Source: Paenibacillus alkalitolerans (GTDB lineage: Bacteria; Bacillota; Bacilli; Paenibacillales; YIM-B00363). From it: a DNA stretch of 64,000 nucleotides. Below are positions 16,821 through 25,376 of the stretch, piece after piece. Position numbers and translations under genes: made by a program. The stretch's first letter is position 1. Each line of letters starts with the position of its first letter. The DNA is taken from NCBI RefSeq assembly GCF_016482785.1, contig NZ_JAEMXM010000004.1:186001-250000 (forward strand). Reading direction: 5' to 3'. The notes under the pieces are model-generated. The model did no database searches, was not told the origin of the DNA, and was given only the letters and a program-made list of their open reading frames with translations.

Positions 16821-17807
16821 TTGTTGATTTATTCCTTGGAAGAGACGTTGTGGATGGCGGCCGCGGCGCTTGCGATCGATCGGATCGTCGGGGATCCGGA
16901 ACGTCTTGTGCATCCGGTCGTGCTGTTCGGCCGCTGGATTCGTTGGGCCGAAACCCGTATGTATACGGAGTCAACCGCGCGGCATTCGTTTCTGCGCGGT
17001 TTGTTGCTTTGCGCGTCTACGACGGTTGGGGCGGGCGCGGCGGCATGGTGCATCGTCTCCGCCGCTTCGGTTCTGCACCCTTGGGCGGGCTATGCGGTCA
17101 ACACTTGGCTCATTTCAACAACGATCGCTTGGAAAGGCTTGAGGGACGCCGGCGTGAAAGTGTATGTCCCTTTGTCGCGGGGCAATCTTCCGGAAGCGCG
17201 AACGTATACCGGCTATATCGTCGGAAGGGACACGCATTCGTTGAACGAAGCGGAATGCGCCCGGGCGGCGGTGGAGACGTTGGCGGAAAATACGGTCGAC
17301 GCCGTCGTTTCGCCCGTCGTGTTTGCGCTGATCGGGGGCGCTCCCCTCGCCTTCTTGTACCGCGCGGCGAACACGCTGGATTCGATGGTCGGGTACCGGA
17401 ATGCGCGCTATGAATGGTTCGGGAAAGCGTCCGCCCGGTTGGACGATGCGCTGAATTACATACCTGCGCGGCTGGCAGGTTTGCTGCTTAGCTGCGCCGC
17501 GGCTTTCTGCGCCGGAGCATCGGGCTTGCGGGCGCTGCGTGCGGTGGCCGAATTCGCTCATCTGCATCCCAGCCCGAACAGCGGCATACCGGAGTCCGCG
17601 GTCGCCGGGGCGCTCGGTATCCGCCTTGGCGGCGTCAATACATATAACGGTGTGCCGTCCCGCCGCGCATCGATGGGGTGGGGGGAACGGCCGCTTAGGA
17701 TTACGGACATTATGCGCGCCGTGTCATTGCTTGAATGGTCGGGCGCGCTGCTGACGGGAGGACTGGTATGCGCCGCACTGCTCGTAACCTTATTAACTGG
17801 GGCGTAG
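16821..17807 (+). CDS. cbiB: Adenosylcobinamide-phosphate synthase
   Basis: 328 residues and hydrophobic. AIDRIVGDPERLVHPVVLFGRWI at the start (only partly quoted by family consensus: GDP..xHPV), NTVDAVVSPV and HPSPNSGIPESAVAGALG are the CbiB/CobD membrane-enzyme motifs. It joins the aminopropanol(-phosphate) arm to adenosylcobyric acid. The TTG start lies 7 bases after the cobU stop, with a weak ribosome site, suggesting coupled translation. It overlaps cobS by 40 bases. Confidence 0.92.
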   Translation: MLIYSLEETLWMAAAALAIDRIVGDPERLVHPVVLFGRWIRWAETRMYTESTARHSFLRGLLLCASTTVGAGAAAWCIVSAASVLHPWAGYAVNTWLISTTIAWKGLRDAGVKVYVPLSRGNLPEARTYTGYIVGRDTHSLNEAECARAAVETLAENTVDAVVSPVVFALIGGAPLAFLYRAANTLDSMVGYRNARYEWFGKASARLDDALNYIPARLAGLLLSCAAAFCAGASGLRALRAVAEFAHLHPSPNSGIPESAVAGALGIRLGGVNTYNGVPSRRASMGWGERPLRITDIMRAVSLLEWSGALLTGGLVCAALLVTLLTGA

Positions 17808-18595
17808 GCGCCTTAGCCGCACTGCAATTGATGACGAGGCTTCCGCTGCCGTTCGCCCTCCCGTGGAACGATGCGACGGGACGGAGAAGCGTTGTGTTTT
17901 ATCCGCTCGCCGGCGCGGTCGTCGGCGCGTTGGCGGGCTGCGGGTTTATGTTGTTACCCCGGGCGCTTCCCGATGCTCCCTCGGCGGCTCTGCTGCTTGT
18001 CCTATGGATATGGGTGACGGGAGCGCTGCATCTGGACGGGTTGATGGATACGGCGGACGGGCTTTGGAGCAACCGGCCGAGGGAGCGCATGCTGGAAATT
18101 ATGAAGGATCCGCGTGTCGGAGCGATGGGCGTCGTCGCCGGCTGCTCGGCGCTCGTGCTCAAGTTTGCGCTGTTGTCGGCGCTGGTGGAATCGGCGCGCG
18201 CCGGCGCTCCGAATATCGGGGCAGCGGTCGCTATCGTGCCGGTAGTGAGCCGCGCGTTCCTGCCTTGGGCCGTCGCCGGTTGGCCGTATGCGGGGGGTAG
18301 CGCAGGCATGGGCGCGTCGCTTGCATCCGCCGGCGTCCGCCATGCCGCAGCTTCTTTGCCCGTTGCCGCCATGTGCGCGGCGGTGCTGTTTGCCGCCTTC
18401 GGCACGGGCGACATTGAATTTGCCGCGCCGCTCTTCGCGGGCGGCCTCGCCGTTGCCGCCGCAGTCGGAGCATTCGCCGCTTGGCGCATTGCCCGCCGTC
18501 TCGGCGGGTTGACCGGCGACACGTACGGCGCGTTGGTCGAGTGCATCGAGCTCGCGCTGCTGACGGCCTTGGCTGCGCTCGGGTTTGCGCCTTAG
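17768..18595 (+). CDS. cobS: Adenosylcobinamide-GDP ribazoletransferase (cobalamin synthase)
   Basis: 275 residues with several membrane segments. LMTRLPLP near the start, GALHLDGLMDTADGL (the acidic metal/nucleotide-binding motif of CobS) and MKDPRVGAMG identify it. It condenses adenosylcobinamide-GDP with alpha-ribazole at the membrane. ATG 17768 has GGGAGG 6 bases upstream and lies inside the end of cbiB, so the two are tightly coupled. Alanine content is high (GC-rich segment). Confidence 0.93.
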   Translation: MRRTARNLINWGVGALAALQLMTRLPLPFALPWNDATGRRSVVFYPLAGAVVGALAGCGFMLLPRALPDAPSAALLLVLWIWVTGALHLDGLMDTADGLWSNRPRERMLEIMKDPRVGAMGVVAGCSALVLKFALLSALVESARAGAPNIGAAVAIVPVVSRAFLPWAVAGWPYAGGSAGMGASLASAGVRHAAASLPVAAMCAAVLFAAFGTGDIEFAAPLFAGGLAVAAAVGAFAAWRIARRLGGLTGDTYGALVECIELALLTALAALGFAP

Positions 18596-18692
18596 TGGCG
18601 GCTCGGATTACACCCGTTGCGGTCTTCGCAGCCTGCAGCGGAAATTATTTTCCTTTGCGAGTGAATAAGTTTGAAAGACGGGAGTGAAAAAG

Positions 18693-19796
18693 ATGCTCGA
18701 ACGTTACGGTCACGGGGGCGATATGCTTACGGCGGAACGACTGTACGGTCTGCCGCGCGGCGCTTTCGCCGATTTCAGCTCGAATATGAATCCGTGGGGT
18801 CCGCCGGCGGGGGCGCGGGAAGCGATGATGGCCGCATGGGAAGAGATCGCCGCATACCCGGACCCGGCGGCGCGCAAGCTTCGGACGGCTTTGAGCGCGA
18901 GGCACGGCGTGCCGGTTGAATCGATCTGGGTCGGCAACGGCGCGGCGGAGCTGATCGATTTGGTCATGCGGTCGATGCGTCCGGAGACGGTCACATTGCT
19001 TGCTCCCGGGTTCGCCGAATATGAAACGGCCGTGCGGCGCGCGGGCGGGGTGCCCGAATTTGTTCCGTTGACTGCAGAACGGGATTTTCTCCCCGAACCG
19101 GCGTCGCTGATCGGCTCGGCGAAACGCACCGGCGCCGTATTGATCGGCAATCCGAACAATCCGACCGGACGGCTGCTTCGAAACGATGTAATTGATGAGT
19201 TGATACATACGGCTAGGCGGATCGTCTTCGATGAAGCGTTTCTGGATTTCGCTCCCGATGAACGGCAGCGTACGGTCATCCGGCACGCCTCGTCACACAG
19301 CAACGTATTCGTCATCCGATCTCTAACGAAGTTTTATTCCATACCCGGGCTGCGGCTCGGTTATGTTGTCGCACACCCGGAGGCGATCGGCCGGATACGG
19401 GAGTTGGCGGTTCCGTGGAGCGTGAACGCGATCGCGATGGCCGTCGGAGCTGCGGCGCTCCAAGACGAACCGTTCGCCGCTCATACGTTGGCATGGCTTC
19501 CGCCGGAGCGGGCATGGCTGTCAGGCAGCTTGAGCCGGCTCGGCCTCAAAGTATTTCCGTCCGATGCGAACTTCCTGCTGTTTCAATTTCCGCCGGACGG
19601 AGCGTGGAGAGTTAAACAAGCGCAATCCGCGCTTGGCGCGGCGGGAGTGTTGATCCGGGACGCTTCGCTGTTCCGGGGGCTGGACGACACGTACTGCCGT
19701 GTCGCGGTAAAGAGGAGAGAAGACAACGAACGTCTGGTGGAAGCGCTGCGAAACTGGATGGAAGCTGGGGGCGGTCAAGATGGCAGAGGAGCGTAA
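18693..19796 (+). CDS. cobD: Threonine-phosphate decarboxylase (CobD-type PLP enzyme)
   Basis: 367 residues with an HisC-like aminotransferase fold. YGHGGD at the start and DFSSNMNPWGPP are CobD/CobC hallmarks; NPNNPTGR, FDEAFLDFAP and the PLP lysine region IRSLTKFYSIPGLRLGY follow. It makes (R)-1-amino-2-propanol phosphate, the nucleotide-loop linker. ATG at 18693 with GGGAG 8 bases upstream is preferred to GTG at 18684. It could be mistaken for histidinol-phosphate aminotransferase, but the context decides. It overlaps cobQ by 17 bases. Confidence 0.9.
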   Translation: MLERYGHGGDMLTAERLYGLPRGAFADFSSNMNPWGPPAGAREAMMAAWEEIAAYPDPAARKLRTALSARHGVPVESIWVGNGAAELIDLVMRSMRPETVTLLAPGFAEYETAVRRAGGVPEFVPLTAERDFLPEPASLIGSAKRTGAVLIGNPNNPTGRLLRNDVIDELIHTARRIVFDEAFLDFAPDERQRTVIRHASSHSNVFVIRSLTKFYSIPGLRLGYVVAHPEAIGRIRELAVPWSVNAIAMAVGAAALQDEPFAAHTLAWLPPERAWLSGSLSRLGLKVFPSDANFLLFQFPPDGAWRVKQAQSALGAAGVLIRDASLFRGLDDTYCRVAVKRREDNERLVEALRNWMEAGGGQDGRGA

Positions 19797-21336
19797 GCTT
19801 GCCCGAACCGTCATGGTTCAAGGCACTGCGTCGGATGTGGGAAAGAGTATGCTGACTGCGGCGTTTTGCCGCATTTTTACCGAAGACGGTTGGCGGATGG
19901 CTCCTTTTAAATCGCAAAATATGTCCCTAAACTCCTATGTAACCCCTGACGGCAAGGAGATCGGCAGAGCACAAGGAGTGCAGGCGGACGCATGCCGAAT
20001 CCCCGCGACGACCGACATGAACCCGATTCTGTTGAAGCCTTCCGGCGACCGCACCTCCCAAGTGGTCGTTCACGGAAAACCGCTGCGGGATTACGATGCA
20101 TATGAATATAGAGAGCATTATTTGCCGAAGGCGGAGTCGATTGTCAAACAATCGCTTCTAAGGCTGAGGCAGACGAGCGACATCGTCGTTATGGAAGGCG
20201 CGGGCAGTCCGGCGGAAGTGAACCTGCGCGACCGGGATATCGTCAATATGCGCGCTGCGGCTTGGGCGGACGCTCCCGTTATTTTGGCGGCGGATATCGA
20301 CCGCGGCGGCGTGTTCGCATCCATTGTAGGTACTATGGACATACTTTCACCGGAAGAGAGGGACCGCGTCAAAGGGTTTATTATCAATAAGTTCCGGGGA
20401 GACGTTTCGCTGCTTCGTCCGGGACTCGATTGGCTGGAAGAAAGGACGGGCAAGCCGGTGCTCGGCGTCATACCGTTCCTTGCGGATATCGGTTTGGAGG
20501 AGGAAGATTCGGCGGGCTGGAAGGAAAGGGAAAGGACGCGGCTCGCATTGAGGGATAACGGCCGCGAGGATATGCTGGACATTGCGGTGATCCGCTTTTC
20601 CCGTATCTCGAACTTTTCCGATTTCGACGCGTTTAGAGGCGAGCCGGACGTGCGCATCCGCTATGTCGCCACAGTCGAGGATTTGGGCAGGCCCGATGCG
20701 GTCATTTTGCCCGGGACGAAAAATACGATGGAAGATTTGCAAGCGATCCGATCCTCGGGCTTGGAACAAAAGCTGTTGGAATATGCGGCCGGCGGCGGGC
20801 ACATTGCCGGCATATGCGGCGGATATCAAATATTGGGATTTGCGCTGTCGGATCCGTTCGGCGTAGAGTCCGGCGGTATTGCGAGAATTGAGAGAGGCCT
20901 CGCGCTGCTGCCTATAGAAACGGTGTTTTTGCGGGAAAAAAGGACGGTGCGGGTGGCGGGGCATTTTGCAGGATGGGAGAAAGAGGGCGGACAGACGGCC
21001 ATTCCGATCGAGGGCTACGAGATTCATATGGGCGAGACGAAGCTGTCGGACGATTCGGTTCGTCCGTTCTGCGTGGCGGAATACGGGATGACGCCTCTGC
21101 TCGAAGGAGTTTCCCTTCACCGAGGGCGGATTTGGGGGACGTACGTGCACGGCGTATTCGACAACGACGAATTTCGGCGGCATTGGTTAAACCGGCTGCG
21201 CGCGCGCAACGGTTGGCATCCTGAAGAGTCGGTTTACCGGTACAAGGAGAAACGGGAAGCGGCTTTCGACCGGTTGGCGGCGCATGTGAGGAGCCACGCA
21301 GACATGGATGCGATCCGCCATATTGTGGGAATCTAG
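19780..21336 (+). CDS. cobQ: Cobyric acid synthase (glutamine-hydrolysing)
   Basis: 518 residues. N-terminal P-loop-like amide ligase domain: VQGTASDVGKSMLTAAFCR and SQNMSLNS. C-terminal class I glutamine amidotransferase-like domain with the nucleophile Cys in GHIAGICGGYQILG (about residue 346) and a C-terminal His in YVHGVFDN. It amidates four side chains of adenosylcobyrinic acid diamide. As no corrin-ring genes are nearby, its substrate must come from genes elsewhere or from salvage. Confidence 0.95.
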   Translation: MAEERKLARTVMVQGTASDVGKSMLTAAFCRIFTEDGWRMAPFKSQNMSLNSYVTPDGKEIGRAQGVQADACRIPATTDMNPILLKPSGDRTSQVVVHGKPLRDYDAYEYREHYLPKAESIVKQSLLRLRQTSDIVVMEGAGSPAEVNLRDRDIVNMRAAAWADAPVILAADIDRGGVFASIVGTMDILSPEERDRVKGFIINKFRGDVSLLRPGLDWLEERTGKPVLGVIPFLADIGLEEEDSAGWKERERTRLALRDNGREDMLDIAVIRFSRISNFSDFDAFRGEPDVRIRYVATVEDLGRPDAVILPGTKNTMEDLQAIRSSGLEQKLLEYAAGGGHIAGICGGYQILGFALSDPFGVESGGIARIERGLALLPIETVFLREKRTVRVAGHFAGWEKEGGQTAIPIEGYEIHMGETKLSDDSVRPFCVAEYGMTPLLEGVSLHRGRIWGTYVHGVFDNDEFRRHWLNRLRARNGWHPEESVYRYKEKREAAFDRLAAHVRSHADMDAIRHIVGI

Positions 21337-21362
21337 CGGTAACGGAAACGGAGGATGAGATT

Positions 21363-21938
21363 ATGAAAATTTATACGCGCACCGGCGATGCCGGCCAAAC
21401 CGGCGTTATCGGCGGACGGGTCATGAAGGACGACGTTCGCGTAGAGGCTTACGGCACCGTTGACGAGCTGAATTCGTTTGTCGGCGCGGCGGTCAGTCTC
21501 ATGGAGGAGCCGTTGTTTGCGGATATGATTGAAGATTTGGCCGGCATTCAGCATGAGTTGTTCGACTGCGGCTCGGATTTGGCGCTTTTGAAACCGGATC
21601 TTCGGCCTTATAAGGTGACGGATGATATGGTAGAGCGGCTGGAAACGCTGATCGACAAATACGATGCGGAAACTCCCGACATTACGCGGTTTATACTTCC
21701 GGGCGGGTCGCCGGTTTCATCCGCGCTGCACGTGTGCCGGACCGTGTGCCGCCGGGCCGAACGCCGCATCGTGACGTTAATGCGGACGCAGGAGGCTTGC
21801 AACGAATCGGTGCGCAAATATGTGAACCGGTTGTCGGATTTGTTTTTCACTCTGGCACGCACCGCAAACGCCCGGGCCGGGGTGGGCGACGTCGAATACG
21901 TCCGCAGTCCGGACGTGTTTCGGAATCCGAAGAAGTGA
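21363..21938 (+). CDS. Cob(I)alamin adenosyltransferase, PduO type
   Basis: 191 residues. Signatures are IYTRTGDAGQTGVIGG at the N-terminus, GTVDELNSFVG, and the active-site Arg/Glu helix HVCRTVCRRAERR. It transfers the adenosyl group of ATP to the corrinoid cobalt, completing the set of salvage enzymes. GGAGGATGAG precedes the ATG. Its stop overlaps the GTG of the next gene. Confidence 0.93.
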   Translation: MKIYTRTGDAGQTGVIGGRVMKDDVRVEAYGTVDELNSFVGAAVSLMEEPLFADMIEDLAGIQHELFDCGSDLALLKPDLRPYKVTDDMVERLETLIDKYDAETPDITRFILPGGSPVSSALHVCRTVCRRAERRIVTLMRTQEACNESVRKYVNRLSDLFFTLARTANARAGVGDVEYVRSPDVFRNPKK

Positions 21939-22879
21939 CGCGTCCGCTGGAGATAAAGCATGTCGTTGCGCCCGAACAAGAAGGGTGGCGGCTCCGGTCC
22001 GTACTGCTGACGGGAATGCGGATTTCCCGCAAAATGCTCTCGAGGTTGAAGCTGACGGAGGGAAGTATTTTGGTGAATGGGGAGCGAATCCCGCTTCATA
22101 CGCCGATGCGTGCGGGCGAAGAGGTCGTCGTTCGTTTGCCGGAGGATGCGTCCGACGACATTATGCCGCAGCCTATTCCGATCGAGATAATCCGTGAAGA
22201 CGAGCATCTGTTCATTGTGAACAAAGAAGCGGGCCGCATCGTTCATCCGACGAAGGGACATTACATCAATACGGTGGCGAACGGCGTCGTTCATTTGTGG
22301 CAAAGCCGGGGGGATCGATACCGGTTCCGGCCGATTCACCGGTTGGATCAAGATACGTCGGGCGTGCTTGCGATTGCCAAGAACGCCTACGCGCACCAAT
22401 ATGTTTCGGAGCAGTTTCAGCAAGGGCGCGTTCGCAAAACGTATCTCGCAATCGTTCACGGCGTCGTGGAGGCCGACGCCGGGACGATCGATGGGCCGAT
22501 CGACCGGGACCCTGACGAGCCGCATGTCCGCATCGTCACTCCGTCCGGGTACCCCTCCGTTACGCATTACGAGACCGTGGAGCGGTTCGTTCCGGCGGGG
22601 GCGTCTCTTGTCCGGCTGCGGCCGGTCACCGGGAGAACGCATCAAATCCGGGTACATATGAAGCATATCGGCCATCCATTGGTCGGGGATTCGCTGTATG
22701 CAAGGGAACTGGCGGCGAGCTCTTTGCAGGGACGCATCGCAAGGCAGGCGCTGCATGCGGCGGACTTGTCGTTCGAGCATCCCGGCACAGGTATGCGGGT
22801 AACGTACGAAGCCCCGATGCCTGCGGATATGTCGGAGCTGCTTCGGTCGTTGTCGTCTCCATTGCATGATTGGGATTAG
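21935..22879 (+). CDS. RluA-family 23S rRNA pseudouridine synthase
   Basis: 314 residues. An N-terminal S4-like segment (MRISRKMLSRLKLTEGSILVNG) precedes the catalytic domain with HRLDQDTSGVL, where the Asp is the nucleophile, and the C-terminal RPVTGRTHQIRVHM motif. The GTG start overlaps the preceding TGA in a GTGA junction. It is last in the cobalamin transcript by position but has no metabolic link to it. Which uridines are modified cannot be told. Confidence 0.9.
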   Translation: MTRPLEIKHVVAPEQEGWRLRSVLLTGMRISRKMLSRLKLTEGSILVNGERIPLHTPMRAGEEVVVRLPEDASDDIMPQPIPIEIIREDEHLFIVNKEAGRIVHPTKGHYINTVANGVVHLWQSRGDRYRFRPIHRLDQDTSGVLAIAKNAYAHQYVSEQFQQGRVRKTYLAIVHGVVEADAGTIDGPIDRDPDEPHVRIVTPSGYPSVTHYETVERFVPAGASLVRLRPVTGRTHQIRVHMKHIGHPLVGDSLYARELAASSLQGRIARQALHAADLSFEHPGTGMRVTYEAPMPADMSELLRSLSSPLHDWD

Positions 22880-22964
22880 TAGTTTATTGTGTAAACAGTC
22901 ATTGCTCGTTAACTATTAACGGATTGGACATAAATATTTGCTGACAGGGCAGGGAGTGCGGCTT

Positions 22965-23318
22965 ATGAACTTGAAAGCGTATCTTTATCCGAAATGCAGC
23001 ACATGCCGTGACGCATTGAAATGGCTTCGCGCGCGGGGGCATGAAGTGGAGAGCGTAGACATCTTTGAAACTCCTCCGTCGAAGGACCGGTTAAAGAAAC
23101 TGTTGAAGCTTAGCGGATTGGATATTCGAAAATTTTTGAACACCTCCGGGGAAGTTTATCGCGAGATGGGGTTAAAAGACAAAGTGCCTCATATGACGGA
23201 GGACGAGCTGCTCGAGTTGCTTTCCTCTAACGGCAGATTGATTAAGCGGCCGATCGTTACGGACGGGAAGAAAGTGACGGTCGGGTTTAAGGAAGATACA
23301 TATGTCGAGGTGTGGTGA
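22965..23318 (+). CDS. ArsC/Spx family thioredoxin-fold protein
   Basis: 117 residues. YPKCSTCRDALKWL gives a C-x2-C at the N-terminus of a thioredoxin fold. FLNTSGEVYREMGLKDK and LIKRPIVTDG (the conserved Arg-Pro of ArsC/Spx/MgsR) follow. Members are either glutathione/thioredoxin-linked arsenate reductases of the YffB type or Spx-like regulators; no arsenic genes are nearby. ATG 22965 has GGGAG upstream; a TTG at 22938 is less likely. The 3' end overlaps the next gene by one base. Confidence 0.85.
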   Translation: MNLKAYLYPKCSTCRDALKWLRARGHEVESVDIFETPPSKDRLKKLLKLSGLDIRKFLNTSGEVYREMGLKDKVPHMTEDELLELLSSNGRLIKRPIVTDGKKVTVGFKEDTYVEVW

Positions 23319-24508
23319 TGATCGTACAACCTTCTTCGCGTCTTCATAGGCTTGGCTCGGCCATCTTCGCAGAAGTGGCGGAATGGAAGCGGGAAGCGGC
23401 CTCCGCCGGCCATCGCGTCATTGATCTGGGGATCGGGAGTCCGGACCGTCCGCCTGATGAGTCGGTGCGCTTGGCATTGGCGGCGGCTGCGGCGCGAACC
23501 GATTCGTACGGCTATCCTTCGTCGGAAGGGAGCATCGCGTTTCGCCAGGCGGCGGGCGAGTGGATGCATTGGCGTTTTGGAGTGGACATCGATCCTGCGG
23601 ATGAAATTACTGTGCTCATGGGGTCGCAAGACGGATTGGGACATTTGGCGCTTGCCGTCACCGAACCCGGCGACTTGGCGATCGTGCCCGATCCGGGATA
23701 TCCGATTTACGGTGCAGGACTTGCAGTTGCGGGTGTGGAAGCTTATCCGGCGCCGTTGTCTGCCGAGAACGGGTATTTGTTTGCGTTGGATTCGATTCCT
23801 GCGGAGGTCGCGCGCCGCGCGAAATTTATCGTCGTTAACTATCCAAGCAATCCGTTGAGTGCCGTTGCCGATCGGGATTTCTATCTCGGACTGGTCGAGT
23901 TCGCGAAACGTTATCAGGTGCTCATTGTGCACGATGCGGCGTATTCGGAGTTGGCGTTTGACGGTTTTCGGCCGATGAGCATTCTTGAAATACCCGGTGC
24001 AAAAGAGGTCGCCGTAGAGTTTCACTCGTTGTCTAAAAGCTTCAATATGGCGGGCTGCCGGATCGGATTTGCCGTGGGACACCGCGCTGCGGTGCTAGCG
24101 CTGCGGCAGTTGAAAGCGAATTTGGATTACGGTGTGTTTACTGCGGTGCAGGAGGCCGGAATCGCGGCGCTGCAGCGCGATATGTCGAACCAAGGCGGCA
24201 AAGCGGTTTCCGTATACGAGCATCGGCGCGATGTTTTTGTAGATGCGTTGCACCGTATCGGATGGCCTGTTCCGAAGCCTAGGGCGACAATGTTCATATG
24301 GGCTCCTTCGCCAAAAGGTTGGACGTCTCGACAAATTTCCCAGGAAATTTGTCGGCGTGCAGGAGTTGTTGTCGTTCCGGGGAACGCTTTTGGCGCGCAG
24401 GGAGAAGGGTATGTGCGCATTGCGCTCGTTCAAGAGGAACACATATTGCTCGAAGCTGCGGAACGGCTTGGAATGTTTTTCCGGGAAAGCGGAATTTCGT
24501 TTGGGTAG
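23318..24508 (+). CDS. Aminotransferase class I/II (LL-diaminopimelate aminotransferase-like)
   Basis: 396 residues. LGIGSPDRPPDE, SYGYPSSEGSIAFRQA, VVNYPSNPLSAVA, VHDAAYSELAFDG and the PLP Lys in FHSLSKSFNMAGCRIGF (about residue 233) follow the DapL/AspC-like subgroup. GAGG sits 7 bases before ATG 23318, and GTG codons at 23312 and 23315 are alternatives. The substrate is not certain; neither lysine-pathway genes nor a regulator are adjacent. Confidence 0.85.
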   Translation: MIVQPSSRLHRLGSAIFAEVAEWKREAASAGHRVIDLGIGSPDRPPDESVRLALAAAAARTDSYGYPSSEGSIAFRQAAGEWMHWRFGVDIDPADEITVLMGSQDGLGHLALAVTEPGDLAIVPDPGYPIYGAGLAVAGVEAYPAPLSAENGYLFALDSIPAEVARRAKFIVVNYPSNPLSAVADRDFYLGLVEFAKRYQVLIVHDAAYSELAFDGFRPMSILEIPGAKEVAVEFHSLSKSFNMAGCRIGFAVGHRAAVLALRQLKANLDYGVFTAVQEAGIAALQRDMSNQGGKAVSVYEHRRDVFVDALHRIGWPVPKPRATMFIWAPSPKGWTSRQISQEICRRAGVVVVPGNAFGAQGEGYVRIALVQEEHILLEAAERLGMFFRESGISFG

Positions 24509-24554
24509 CAAAGTTTGCGGTGCGGACGTTCGCTAGATCGGTCGAACCTAACTT

Positions 24555-25270
24555 GTTTCATAGTGAAACACGGTGGTGCATGAATGAACCGCGTAGTGCC
24601 GATTTGAAACAACAGCCGCGCAAAGGCGCCGTCGTGTTTCATAGTGAAACACGGTGGTGCATGAATGAACCGCGTAGTCCCGATGTGGAACAACAGCCGC
24701 GCAAAGCCGCCGTCTTGTTTCATAGTGAAACACGGTGGTGCTTGTATGAACCGCGTAGTCCCGAGGTGGAACAACAGCCGCGCAACGGCGCCGTCGTGTT
24801 TCATAGTGAAACACGGTGGTGCTTGTATGAACCGCGTAGTCCCGAGGTGGAACAACAGCCGCGCAACGGCGCCGTCGTGTTTCATAGTGAAACACGGTGG
24901 TGCTTGTATGAACCGCGTAGTCCCGAGGTGGAACAACAGCCGCGCAAAGCCGCCGTCTTGTTTCATAGTGAAACACGGTGGTGCACAAATGAACCGCGTA
25001 GTGCCGATGTGAAACAATAGCCGGGCAAAGCCGCCGTCTTGTTTCATAGTGAAACACGGTGGTGCATGAATGAACCGCGTAGTGCCGATGTGCAACAATA
25101 GCCGGGCAAAGCCGGCGTCTTGTTTCATAGTGACACACGGTGGTGCACGGATAAACCGCGTCGTACCGATGTGAAACAACTGCCGGGCAAAGCCGCCGTC
25201 GTGTTTCAGAGTGAAACACGGTGGTGCACGGATAAACCGCGTAGTACCGATGTGAAACAACAGCCGGGCA
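24555..25270. repeat. Nine-copy 81-bp tandem repeat
   Basis: Units begin at 24555, 24636, 24717, 24798, 24879, 24960, 25041, 25122 and 25203, every 81 bases exactly, the last one incomplete. Each opens with a hairpin TGTTTCA-TAG-TGAAACA and contains a second GTGAAACAA-like half site about 50 bases on. Units 3-5 are almost identical while the outer ones diverge, as expected if the centre expanded recently. Because 81 is a multiple of three, several frames stay open on both strands, but none has a good ribosome site. It fills the 868-bp gap between the aminotransferase and the exonuclease gene; I regard it as non-coding. Confidence 0.9.
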
Positions 25271-25324
25271 TACCATGCCCTCCCCGACCCTATCATCTTT
25301 TTCAATGTAACCCTATCGAAATTT

Positions 25325-25333
25325 TGGTATAAT
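25325..25333 (+). promoter_or_regulatory. Extended -10 promoter of the exonuclease gene
   Basis: TGGTATAAT: a consensus TATAAT (25328-25333) with the extended TG, and only a poor -35. It lies about 44 bases before the GTG start. Confidence 0.55.
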
Positions 25334-25376
25334 GCTAGAAAGATTGGTTCCATTATGCAGTAAAGGGGATTTTTTC

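Noticed and set aside
21608-22867. 419-codon minus-strand frame opposite the PduO-type and pseudouridine synthase genes
   Set aside because: Both plus-strand genes carry clear family motifs; the antisense product is Arg-rich and motif-free.
24298-25353. Long open frames of 240-307 codons on both strands across the 81-bp array
   Set aside because: The unit length is a multiple of three, so any stop-free unit frame stays open. Competing frames are open on both strands, none has a ribosome site, and some run on into the antisense of the aminotransferase.
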